Shown here: in pieces, positions 36,201 to 44,839 of the stretch
Layout of the letters: each line of letters begins with the position of its first letter
How positions within the stretch are numbered: position 1 is the stretch's first letter
Assembly (NCBI GenBank): GCA_907163375.1
Contig: CAJQUW010001665.1
Coordinates: forward strand, 1-64,000
Source: Prostheceraeus crozeri
Taxonomy: Eukaryota; Platyhelminthes; Polycladida; Euryleptidae
Direction of reading: 5' to 3'
Length of the DNA stretch: 64,000 bases
Notes under the pieces: generated by a model
Databases searched by the model: none
Seen by the model: the letters and a program-made list of their open reading frames with translations, nothing else
Told to the model about the DNA's origin: nothing
Program-made: the position numbers and the translations under genes

Positions 36201-37745
36201 GATTTGTTCATGAATGGGTAGTATTCTAGTGGTTACTGTAGAATAACCGGTATTTACCGGTCGTAGGGGTGCTGGAGTGTCGGGGAAGTGTGTGTTCAAA
36301 CTCAGACTCGACTAGTAGAACACTATGCCACCGGTTAGAGCACTGTACAAACTCATTTTCCATGTAGCACCAATTGATTTGTTCATAAATGGGCAGTATT
36401 CTTGTAGTTACTGTACAATAACCGGTATTTACCGGTCGTAGGAGTGCTGGAGTGTCGGAGAAGTGTGTGTTCAAACTCAGACTCGACTAGTAGAACACTC
36501 TTCCACCGGTTAGAGCACTGTACAAACTCATTTTCCATGTAGCACCAATTGATTTGTTCATAAATGGGTAGTATTCTAGTGGTTACTGTAGAATAACCGG
36601 TATTTACCGGTCGTAGGGGTGCTGGAGTGACGGAAAAGTGTGTGTTCAAACTCAGACTCGACTAGTAGAACACTCTTCCACCGGTTAGAGCACTGTACAA
36701 ACTCATTTTCCATGTAGCATCAATTGATTTGTTCATAAATGGGTAGTATTCTAGTGGTTACTGTACAATAACCGGTATTTACCGGTCGTAGGAGTGCTGG
36801 AGTGACGGAGAAGTGTGTGTTCAAACTCAGACTCGACTAGTAGAACACTCTTCCACCGGTTAGAGCACTGTACAAACTCATTTTCCATGTAGCACCAATT
36901 GATTTGTTCATGAATGGGTAGTATTCTAGTGGTTACTGTAGAATAACCGGTATTTACCGGTCGTAGGGGTGCTGGAGTGTCGGAGAAGTGTGTGTTCAAA
37001 CTCAGACTGGATTAGTAGAACACTCTTCCACCGGTTAGAGCACTGTACAAACTCATTTTCCATGTAGCACCAATTGATTTGTTCATAAATGGGCAGTATT
37101 CTTGTAGTTACTGTACAATAACCGGTATTTACCGGTCGTAGGAGTGCTGGAGTGTCGGAGAAGTGTGTGTTCAAACTCAGACTGGATTAGTAGAACACTC
37201 TTCCACCGGTTAGAGCACTGTACAAACTCATTTTCCATGTAGCACCAAGAACTTTTCTGGAAAATCTTATCATTTTTTGAAAAAATGGGTTTTTGGCGGT
37301 TTTTTCCGGTTGTTCGTGTAAGGAAAGTGCTGGAAGCTGCTGTACAAACTCAGTTTTTTGCTCTTGTATCTAAATTTTTCCATCGGAATGCTGTACAAAC
37401 TCGCTAACCAGGTAGCACCAATACTTGCACCAATTTTTCGAATTTAAATTTGAATTTTGAAGGTGAAGGAGTTCGAATTTTGGAAAACTTTTTGGCTGTA
37501 CAAACTCTGCGTCATCAGTAGTACCTAAACATGTGGTTTCCTATTCTGTACAAACTCTATTCAAAAAGTTGGTGTTGAAGTTGGTGCTAACTTCAACGAC
37601 ATCAAAGGAATGCCATATTTTCAGATCTACGGGAGACGTCAAATGGGAGCATGAACTTACTGCATGTTTCAAGATCGGAGACATCAAAATCCTGCGATTC
37701 ATGCGTGATAGTCTGATTCGCCCAAACAGGTGGATGGAGACTGAG
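30286..37745 (+). CDS. MULE gene exon: start of the Ulp1 domain, interrupted by the second transposon
   Basis: Probable acceptor ATGTCAG at 30281-30285, donor CTGAG|GTAATA. The exon parts are 30286-30350 and 37612-37745. The entering frame reads VGSDNYKNYICFDMGKGMPY across the empty site, while the frame that leaves into the next exon reads FMRDSLIRPNRWMETE. The two differ, so either one small frame change or a very short unrecognised intron is present. The WMETE segment continued by MICAYLRFIY in the next exon corresponds to the W(L/M).(D/E)..I..YL start of Ulp1 domains. Confidence 0.65.
30724..31550 (+). repeat. Left 175-bp array of the nested transposon (~5 units)
   Basis: GAGTTTGTACAGTGCTC recurs at 30724, 30899, 31074, 31249 and 31424. 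Units are almost identical and each holds the near-perfect palindrome ACCGGTAAATACCGGT. The overlapping 88-codon frames in this array are by-products of the repeat, not genes. Confidence 0.95.
31551..35154. other. Interior of the nested transposon, no recognised gene
   Basis: 3.6 kb without a recognisable protein domain. Two minus-strand stretches look mildly protein-like: 31660-31863 (CRPSPLSAFEFGAAIDFWST) and 33395-33736. A MITE sits at 34370-34823. Whether the rest is captured host DNA or decayed transposon sequence cannot be told by eye. Confidence 0.5.
34370..34823. mobile_element. Mariner-like MITE, 454 bp
   Basis: Imperfect terminal inverted repeats of about 55 bp (outer ends CACTAGGTGACATGCC and GGCATGTCAACTAGTG) flanked by TA on both sides (34368-34369 and 34824-34825), as expected for Tc1/mariner elements. 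No transposase. A short minus-strand frame overlapping the right end (34780-34977) is probably incidental. Confidence 0.7.
35155..37243 (-). repeat. Right 175-bp array of the nested transposon (~12 units)
   Basis: The same unit as the left array in reverse orientation, about 12 copies at a 175-bp period, with sub-variants (for example GGCAGTATTC against GGTAGTATTC) that alternate along the array. It is more than twice as long as the left array. Confidence 0.95.
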
Positions 37746-37873
37746 GTAATACATGTATATAGCAATGCCATTCTCCAGCTAATGATAACTGCGAGTAGTA
37801 CATTTCAAAGTCATAGTCGTATAAGCATCCGTTGGGTAAGCGATGAAGAAACTCATAATCGTTCATTTTGTAG

Positions 37874-37999
37874 ATGATATGTGCATATCTTCGATTCATC
37901 TATAAAGATGTTGATGGCGCCGTCATATTGTCGTCTCATGAGACGAAGATGGTCCTCAAAGAGCAGCCGGCATCAGAGGATCTTGTACGCAAACTCAAG
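37874..37999 (+). CDS. MULE gene exon: Ulp1 domain, N-terminal part
   Basis: 42 codons, phase 0 at both ends; acceptor TTTTGTAG, donor TCAAG|GTAATT. Begins MICAYLRFIYKD, the helix that follows the Ulp1 substrate-binding Trp segment. Confidence 0.8.
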
Positions 38000-38315
38000 G
38001 TAATTGAATTTTTAGATATAAAATATTAAACTTTCACAAAGTTCAAATCATAAGAATCAACAGAATCATGAAGTTAGTCCTTACGATTTAAGTACAAGCA
38101 TCATTTTCCATGAGTGTTAATAGGTCTGGATGCATTGAACAGCGATAAGAAAGTGGTGATGTCTGAATTTATTGAAATCTGAAAGTTCTAAGTATGAAGA
38201 ATTGAAGCAATGTCTTAACATTAATACCAGCTAAAAATATGCGGAAGAATATCCATGTTAAAAACATCACATTGTGTAAAAGTAATTGACATCCAACTTT
38301 CTCGTTTATCTCCAG

Positions 38316-38470
38316 AACAAGGTGAAATTTGTTGTCGGAGTGCGTCACCTTGCACACCACTTCTCTATTCTTTTCGCCAACTTCCTAACGATTCCCAAGC
38401 AATTCACTTACATGGATCCTTTCCGGGAGTGCGAAATGAGCACGAGTAGTGACAAATATCAACAGTGGCT
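38316..38470 (+). CDS. MULE gene exon: Ulp1 catalytic His and Asp
   Basis: Acceptor TATCTCCAG, donor GGCT|GTAAGT. Encodes HLAHHFSILFANF, which supplies the catalytic His, and QFTYMDPFRECE, which supplies the catalytic Asp, with the spacing usual for C48 peptidases. Confidence 0.85.
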
Positions 38471-38947
38471 GTAAGTGTAAAATGATTTTGGATTTCAATG
38501 ATAATGCAGTGATGCATTTACCTCTTCTAAAAGATTAATTTAGGTATTTTGCCAAAATCTTCATTAAATAATGTTCGTTTCACAGACTTCTGAATTTCGA
38601 CTTTCACCTCCAAACTTGAACATGAATCAAGTCGACAGTGATGCATATGTTAAACATATGCATATATGTTAAACAACATTAATCTCAAGCATCTTAACTA
38701 ATTTATGTGATTGCCTGAAAATATATTGCATTTATACTGTGCTACATAGACCTCCTGTTCTTTCATATCAAGGTTTCATGCAAACTTAGAATATGACTGC
38801 CATCTTATCTGTGATAACAATGGAAGAATGATTTAGGGAAAATTTCTTGTAAGTTACCTCTATAAATCTGACTATAGCCAGTACCTGATACGATTACAGT
38901 TGTCATGATTTTCCTACCTATTCGTAAATCTATTTTCCTTTCCAAAG

Positions 38948-39251
38948 GTCATTCAACAAGTTCAACAAAATTTCATCGGTAACCGATTGGAAGAGCCATC
39001 AACCGAAACATGCTCACCAAAAATTCGGCGACTCTGACAGTTGCGGTGTACTCTGCTGCATGTATGCAGAATTTTATGCCATCGCCGGGAGACGGCGCAG
39101 CCTTCTATTCGAAAGCTCGAAAGTTGATGTAAACAAACATAGGATAGTAATGTGGAGGAGGATGGTCGATAGCGCCGATAACGAAAGTGATTTATGCCGG
39201 CATTGCGGGGAAGTCAAGTGCCCTCGCAATCAAGACGCAAAAGACCAGTGG
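38948..39251 (+). CDS. MULE gene exon: Ulp1 catalytic Gln and Cys, start of PHD finger
   Basis: Acceptor TTTCCAAAG, donor GTGG|GTAAGC. HQKFGDSDSCGVLCC contains the oxyanion Gln and the nucleophile Cys, like the Q.N..DCGVF motif of Ulp1 proteases. The exon ends with LCRHCGEVKCPRN, the first zinc ligands of a PHD-type finger. Confidence 0.85.
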
Positions 39252-39620
39252 GTAAGCTTAAATGAAAAAAATATGTAATGCAGACATATATATATATATG
39301 CTACATCAACTCCATAAAGTAGCGCGTACCATTTCTGTTTTCTACAACAGACCGTAAGAGATGGTCATGACGTGATGCTAATTACTAAATATAGGCCATA
39401 TTTGGTCGGATTGTCCGAATATTTCTACATAGCATGAGAGGGATGCACGCGGCTTATTTTACACAAAGTATCATAGACGAAAAACTATTGTTCTTCCACA
39501 AGAAACACATCCAATGATGATGAGCTTTATGCATATGATAAGTGAAATTATTTTTGTAAGTCTTCACGAGTTTCTGTACAATCACAGAAACATTAACAAT
39601 AGTTATTTCCATTCCTGCAG

Positions 39621-39722
39621 GTTCAATGTCTTAACTGCGGATGCAATTTCCACAGCCTTTGTGTGCGGAGGAGTCCTACGACGTATTGGTTGAACGCATG
39701 GAAGTGTACCTTGTGTATATAG
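39621..39722 (+). CDS. MULE gene last exon: PHD finger completed
   Basis: Acceptor CTGCAG, stop TAG at 39720-39722. Encodes VQCLNCGCNFHSLCV and WKCTLC. With the previous exon this gives C-x2-C ... C-x2-C-x4-H-x2-C ... C-x2-C, a PHD-finger pattern. No AATAAA was found in the first 150 bases after the stop. Confidence 0.85.
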   Translation, partial: VQCLNCGCNFHSLCVRRSPTTYWLNAWKCTLCI

Positions 39723-39909
39723 AAAAGCCTTGGTCGCCGTGTTCGTTTGTTGTGTACGTGTGTCAAGATATGTAATTGATGAAATGCTTTCTAACATGTA
39801 TAACTTGCTTTTTATCTTCTGATGAATTTCTGTATTTTTGATTACCATTACTTTTTTGAAAAATATACACGCTATATATTCATGGATTGAGACGTAGAAG
39901 GAGAGTACT

Positions 39910-41135
39910 TCTGAGAGGGATGTGTTAGGCTACTAGAAAATGTTTAATCCCCGCATTTGTGTAGAGAACTTGTCAGTTATTTCGAGAGCATAAGTTGAAA
40001 AAAGTTCAGTAATTTTGCGTAGATTCCTGTACGTGGATTGGGGCAAAGAAGGAGGGCACGTCCTAGAGAGCATCGAGATGTCAATGTAGGTGTATTAGGC
40101 TACTACAAATTGTTTGGTCCACGCATTTGTGCTGAGAACTTATTTGTTATTTCAAGAGAATAAGTTGAATAAAATTGATTAAATTTGCGTAGATTCTTAC
40201 GCCTACATGTACGTGGATTTGGGCAAAGAAGGAGGGCACGTCTGCGAGAGCATCGGGATAGTGAAGTAGGGGTGTTAGGCTTCGAGAAAATGTTTGGTCC
40301 ACGTATTTATGCTGAGAACTTCTTAGTTAATTCAAAAGAATAGGTTGATTAATTTTGTAGTTTCCTATTGGCCTACATGCACGTGGATTGGGGCAAAGAA
40401 GGAGGGCACGTCTGCGAGAGCATCGACATGTCAAAGTAGGTGTGTTAGGCTACGAGAAAATGTTTGGTCCACGCATTTGTACTGAGAACTTCTTAGTTAA
40501 TTCAAGAGAATAGGTTGATTAAAGTTGTAGTTTCCTATTGGACTGCACGTGGACTGGCGTGGATTGGGGCAAAGAAGGAGGGCACGTCTGCGAGAGCATC
40601 GACATGTCAAAGTAGGTGTGTTAGGCTACGAGAAAATGTTTGGTCCACGCATTTGTACTGAGAACTTCTTAGTTAATTCAAGAGAATAGGTTGATTAAAG
40701 TTGTAGTTTCCTATTGGACTGCACGTGGACTGGCGTGGATTGGGGCAAAGGAGGGCACGTCTGCGAGAGCATCGACATGTCAAAGTAGGTGTGTTAGGCT
40801 ACGAGAAAATGTTTGGTCCACGTATTTATGCTGAGAACTTCTTAGTTAACTCAAGAGAATAGGTTGATTAAAGTTGTAGTTTCCTATTGGCCTACATGCA
40901 CGTTGATTGGGGCAAAGAAGGAGGGCACGTCCCCGACGGCATCGGGATAGTGAAGTAGAGGTGTTAGGCTACAAGAAAATGTTTGGTCCACGCATTTGTG
41001 CTGAGAACTCGTCAGCTATTTCAAGTGAATAAGTTGCAAAAGGTTGATAAATTTTTGTAGATTCCTATACGTGGATCTGGCCATGTAGGGATCCGTGCAT
41101 GTCTCAGAGGTCATCGGTATAATAAGGTTGATGTG
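39910..41135. repeat. Right subterminal array of the MULE, 170-180-bp units
   Basis: GAGAACT anchors at 39964, 40134, 40314, 40484, 40660, 40833 and 41003. Reverse orientation relative to the left array. Units here are clearly more diverged from each other than those of the left array. Confidence 0.92.
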
Positions 41136-41664
41136 CTGCACGGAAAGCTTTCGTTTATCTTTCATTCTTGAATTCATGCACATTACTTGTTACTTTCCTT
41201 TGTCTGTGGTGAGTCATTGCCCATGGATTGTCCATGGATTAGGCAATCTTGTGCTTTTTGATTGAACATATTTAGGTATTTTTCCTCGTGCTTTGGCTGT
41301 CCATCTTGAACGTGTATACCTTTTCAGTCATGCTTTGGTGTCTCGGCTTTTTGTATGGTGAACGGATAATTAATCAAATATGTGAGTTACATTGGAAAGT
41401 GGATCCTCTTCTTCCTTCTTCAACAAGAGGCTGCCTTTCTTTTGCTGTCAACTTTGTATTGATCGGGATAGGTATATATTTAGTTTAGGTTAGGCATATT
41501 TATTAAGTCTGTTGCCTTGAACACCAATTATGGGAGGCATGGCATTATTTGTTTGAACTGCGTAGAAAAGAAATGAGACAACTCTATTGCTGTTTCATCT
41601 TCGTAATTCCATATGGTAATTTTTCTAAATTGATGAAACGAATATTTTGCTCAAAAAAATATAA

Positions 41665-41711
41665 ACGTGGATTATTAGCGTGGATCCACGCGTGGAGAAA
41701 GTATCATACGT
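41665..41711. repeat. Terminal inverted repeat, right (MULE)
   Basis: 47 bases, exact reverse complement of 19591-19637, followed by the 9-bp duplication GTTTTCTTG (41712-41720). Confidence 0.95.
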
Positions 41712-41720
41712 GTTTTCTTG

Positions 41721-42085
41721 CAATCCAATTTTAGTCGATAATATGACAGGATGAACCAAAGTGGAAAGAATAAGACGTAAAACAGACGTTATTATTCTGA
41801 CTAACTTTATTACTAACTCGTTCAGAAAATTCCGATTTTTTTACTAAATTAGACCAAAGCTCTAATTCACGAATTATTATTTTTTAACTCATATAATTAG
41901 GTTTTATGACATCAAAGAGGTCAAATAACTAAAAAATCGCAATTAGAAGAATTCAACTATTTTTTATTCAACTAAGACGAGATAGACGTTTTTCTGCCTA
42001 ATATGAGACGTCTGAAATGCTACAGGGGATAGATGAGTTTACATGCATCATTGTAAGTAGTTTTAGTGAGTAGTATGTAAAAGTG
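41721..42085. other. No gene seen
   Basis: AT-rich sequence between the MULE right end and a degenerate repeat array. Nothing recognised. Confidence 0.4.
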
Positions 42086-42745
42086 GCAAAATGCATTTGG
42101 AGTGGTGAAGTGAGGTATTGTCCTGTTCGTTGTGAGGTGTAGTATGTGTGTGTGAAGTTTGGAGGGAATCGGTTTAGTTTTGTGGGAGCCATGGCCCCGT
42201 ATAAGTGAGTTTGTGTATGTGTTCATTAATGGTGTAAGGTAAATTTTGTGGACAGTTTTTTGAAGTTCAGTGGAGGTGGAGTGCATGTAGAGTGGTGAAG
42301 TGAGGTATTGTCCTGTTTGTTGGGAGATGTAGTATGCGTGTGTGAAGGTTGCAGGGAATCGGTTTAGTTTTGTGGGAGACATGGCCCCGTATATGTGTTT
42401 TTCGGATATGCTGATAATTTTCTTTGGTCGATGGAGGTTTTTGGGGATTGACATCAGTAATTGGCATCGAGAGAGGTCAAATGGGGTATTCTGGTTCATT
42501 AGGACGTAGTATATGTGTGTGAAGTTTCGTGCTGAATGATTAAGATTGATGGAAGCCATTGCCTCGTATAGGTTGTTTTTTTAGACTTTTTGTTTAAATA
42601 CGATTTGTTTTAAATTGTCGAAAAACTGCGGTGATATTCAATAATTTCATGATGTGTGCTTGTTGGTCACTTCATGAGGAACCCGAATATGTGTTTGGTT
42701 TTGGGAAATGTTCAATATTAACGGAGCTATCGCACCGTATATGGT
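42085..42745 (-). repeat. Degenerate ~190-bp repeats (3-4 copies)
   Basis: Segments at about 42090-42205, 42282-42400 and 42465-42575 share GTGTGTGAAG.TT...GAATCGGTTTAG and end near CC.CGTATA; a weaker fourth lies near 42665-42745. On the minus strand each copy reads as a similar ~35-residue peptide (KLNRF...FTH.YY.SQ.TGQYLTSPL). That similarity follows from the DNA repeat and does not by itself show coding. Confidence 0.7.
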
Positions 42746-42749
42746 TTAG

Positions 42750-43970
42750 TAATTCTTTTATGGCATCGTATGTAGTTTAGTAATTGCCCTTTGCTGACAC
42801 TTAGGTGACACCTTGCTAGCAAATGGTCAGATAAATAACTGTACAGTAACTGACACCGGTCAACTAGTGGAGTATATGCAATGGCATAACTAGAAAGACT
42901 TACTTTCTCATTAAAGGCCATTGATGAATAGCATGCGATTCGTTTATGTTTCCCCGCATGAAGGAGGAGAGTTCGCGACTTACAACGGCAAACTATTGGT
43001 AATGGTTTGAATTTTTCATTTGACCAACGACGTCCCATGATTGGTCAGTTTTCGGTTACCATATGATCAATATATCGATAAACATTTTCATTTGTTTGCC
43101 GTGGAAAATATATTCACGGCATGCGATTAATTACAGCCTGTACGACTTAAAACAAGAATGATTAAATAGATGTGTTTATGAAATAATGAAAATACTATAC
43201 GAATAGATTAGATATTGTGACTTCTAGCTAGATCATATGAAGTAGATGAGTCTCAATATCCCTTCAATTTTGAGTTATGCATGCACATCCAGTGAATCAG
43301 AAATTCTTGAAGTCAATTGAAACATTGATAGAACACAATGTTGGCAATATCTACAATCATCATTATTAGTGTCATGATGTGCGTAAATCACATTGATGAT
43401 CTTGATGAACAATTGAAGCAATAACATTAGTAGATCGAAGGGCATATTTCCAGCGTTGTCAGACTGCTTCATCGAAGAAGCATGATGCTCAATTGAGTTT
43501 GTGGTGCTTTCGGACATAGAGTAGGGATATATGGGATATCCTAATATACTTACTCTATGCTTTTCAAAGTGCTCAATCTTTTTGGAAAGGAATTATCAAA
43601 CTACATCTTTCAAACCATAGAATAGGTTCTAACCTACAGTGGAAACAGATTCTCATAAAATTGAGGATGACCCAGCTTCTTGACGATGGATACCCATCGA
43701 GGTTTTGAAAAACATCAGTCGAAGGGCTGGTTTTTATAACCCAATTAATTGTCTGGAAAATTTTTATCTTTTCTCTCGATCCGCACAAAATTGCGGAATT
43801 TTAAAAACTCCACAGGTGTGTGTTTTACAAATAGTGAAAGAAGCAAAACTAACGTGCAATGCACGTGAAAAATTTTATAACTTAATATGAGATAATGCAG
43901 TAAAAACACACACACACACACCTATGGAATTTACACTAACCTCCATTGACTGGTCCCAATTTTGGAAAAA
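42750..43970. other. No gene seen
   Basis: No protein-like frame. There is a (CA)n run at 43903-43922. Otherwise unremarkable. Confidence 0.4.
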
Positions 43971-44830
43971 ACATTCAGTGGCGGTGCTAACTTCACATCA
44001 CCGCCATTGAGCTTTCGGGTTGGTTTTCCACCGATTGTGGTTGGATTTTCGTGAAATAAACGAGTGGCACATGCTGGCACACTCCATCTAGATCGCTTCT
44101 GACCATTGGTTTGACTGGCACATGCATTTTTCAAGATGGCGGTGCCAACTTCACATCACCGCCATTGAGCTTTCGGGGACTGATTTCTCAGCAAGTACGG
44201 CGTCTTAGGAGAAGAAACTTGATGGCACAATGTTTTTGATGGTCTTCTCTCAGTTGTACTTGTCTCGCGTGTTTTATTTGCGTATTTTAAAAAAGGACTT
44301 CAGTGGCGGTGCTAACTTCACATCACCGCCATATTGTGGCTTCGGGGACTAATTTCTCAGCAAGTACGGGGATTTAGGTGCTGAAACTTGCTGGCACAAT
44401 GTTTTTCATGGTCTTCTATCTGGTGTGCGTGTTTCGTATGTTTTGATCGTGTATTTTGGAAAAAAATTTAGTGGCGGTGCTAACTTCACATCACCGCCAT
44501 GTCGAACTTTCGAGCAGCGATTTCTCCTAAACTAGGGGGAATTCTTTCAAAATAATGGGTGGCACATGCTGGCACACACCAAATGCATCGATCTGTTAGG
44601 TTTATTTGAGTGGCACATTCCATTTTCAAGAGTGTATCGTAAATTTTGTTTTTTGTAAATTTTCGCTAAAATCACAAGTGTGTAAAACTTGTAAAACATT
44701 GGAAAATATTCAGAAAATTCGGGAGGGTATGACATCCGGTGCGGAGCGGAGCGGGGCGCCGGATGTCATACCTTATACTACTTAGCGGTGCTGAGTGGCG
44801 GTGCTAACTTCACACACGTGGCTACAATGC
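43970..44830. repeat. ~165-bp array with GGCGGTG...CACCGCC hairpin boxes
   Basis: GGCGGTGCTAACTTCACATC, or a close variant, starts at 43980, 44138, 44305, 44473 and (truncated) 44797. In the first four, CACCGCC closes a 7-bp stem. Units also share GGGACT.ATTTCTCAGCAAGTACGG and TGGCACA(T/A)G motifs. The GGTGCTAACTTCA core resembles the end of the nested transposon at 37602, hinting at a related element family. No mirrored partner found in the window. Confidence 0.85.
44726..44772. repeat. GC-rich perfect hairpin, 14-bp stem
   Basis: GGTATGACATCCGG and CCGGATGTCATACC are exact reverse complements around a 19-base loop made of GCGGAGCGGAGCGGGGCG. No downstream T-run typical of a bacterial terminator; the context is eukaryotic and its role is unknown. 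Confidence 0.85.
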
Positions 44831-44839
44831 ATTATTCTA

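Larger units (their letters stand above)
30351..37602. mobile_element. Non-autonomous Mutator-like transposon, 7.25 kb, nested in MULE exon
   Basis: Flanked by the exact 9-bp duplication CAAAGGAAT (30342-30350 and 37603-37611). The ends begin ATGTCGTTGAAGTTAGCACC in inverted orientation, and the inverted match goes on for about 370 bp (about 30351-30723 and 37230-37602, ~96% by eye). It then continues as arrays of a 175-bp unit, again mirrored. The 3.6-kb interior has no recognisable transposase, so it was probably mobilised in trans. The duplication length suggests Mutator-like. It split a coding exon of the older MULE cleanly. Confidence 0.88.
21490..39722 (+). pseudogene. MULE transposase-Ulp1-PHD gene, whole locus
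   Basis: At least nine coding exons, each with GT/AG borders: 21490-21880, 22488-28312 (interrupted), 28976-29202, 29845-30011, about 30286-37745 (interrupted), 37874-37999, 38316-38470, 38948-39251 and 39621-39722 (stop TAG). In order the protein has a FLYWCH-like zinc-binding segment, a DDE transposase core (FHIDATGG, IVTDMSW, C2H motif VCSSHLIK, KVESWF), a basic linker, an Ulp1/C48 cysteine protease, and a C-terminal PHD finger. The transposase would cut and join the element's ends; the protease may remove SUMO or ubiquitin-like tags. The first exon was not found; a TATA-like CTATATAG lies at about 21123. Within exon 5 the frame entering and the frame leaving differ, so there is one small frame change or a missed mini-intron. 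Confidence 0.85.
19591..41711 (+). mobile_element. Mutator-like (MULE) DNA transposon, 22.1 kb with two nested insertions
   Basis: The outer ends are a perfect 47-bp terminal inverted repeat (19591-19637 and 41665-41711; starts ACGTATGATACTTTCTCCAC). The flanking 9-bp direct repeats GTTTTCTTG at 19582-19590 and 41712-41720 are the target duplication. Both ends carry subterminal tandem arrays (176-bp units) in mirror orientation. Between them is a plus-strand multi-exon gene for a DDE transposase with Ulp1 and PHD domains. The 9-bp duplication and the DDE/C2H arrangement fit the Mutator superfamily. Without the inserted gypsy element and the second transposon it would be about 10 kb. It cannot be active as it stands, because both insertions sit in coding exons. 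Confidence 0.9.

Noticed and set aside
30779-37174. Many near-identical 82-96-codon frames, plus strand at left and minus strand at right
   Set aside because: They are the same 175-bp tandem unit read repeatedly; frames are longer than the unit and overlap each other, and similarity follows from the DNA repeat.
19581-41720. 10-bp target duplication TGTTTTCTTG for the MULE
   Set aside because: The first T on the right side is part of the perfect 47-bp inverted repeat, which leaves 9 bp as duplication.
42020-42559. 179-codon minus-strand frame as a gene
   Set aside because: It runs through three degenerate DNA repeats; no start signal, domain or promoter supports it.
44726-44772. Rho-independent terminator
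   Set aside because: Strong hairpin but no T-run, and the context is animal nuclear DNA.
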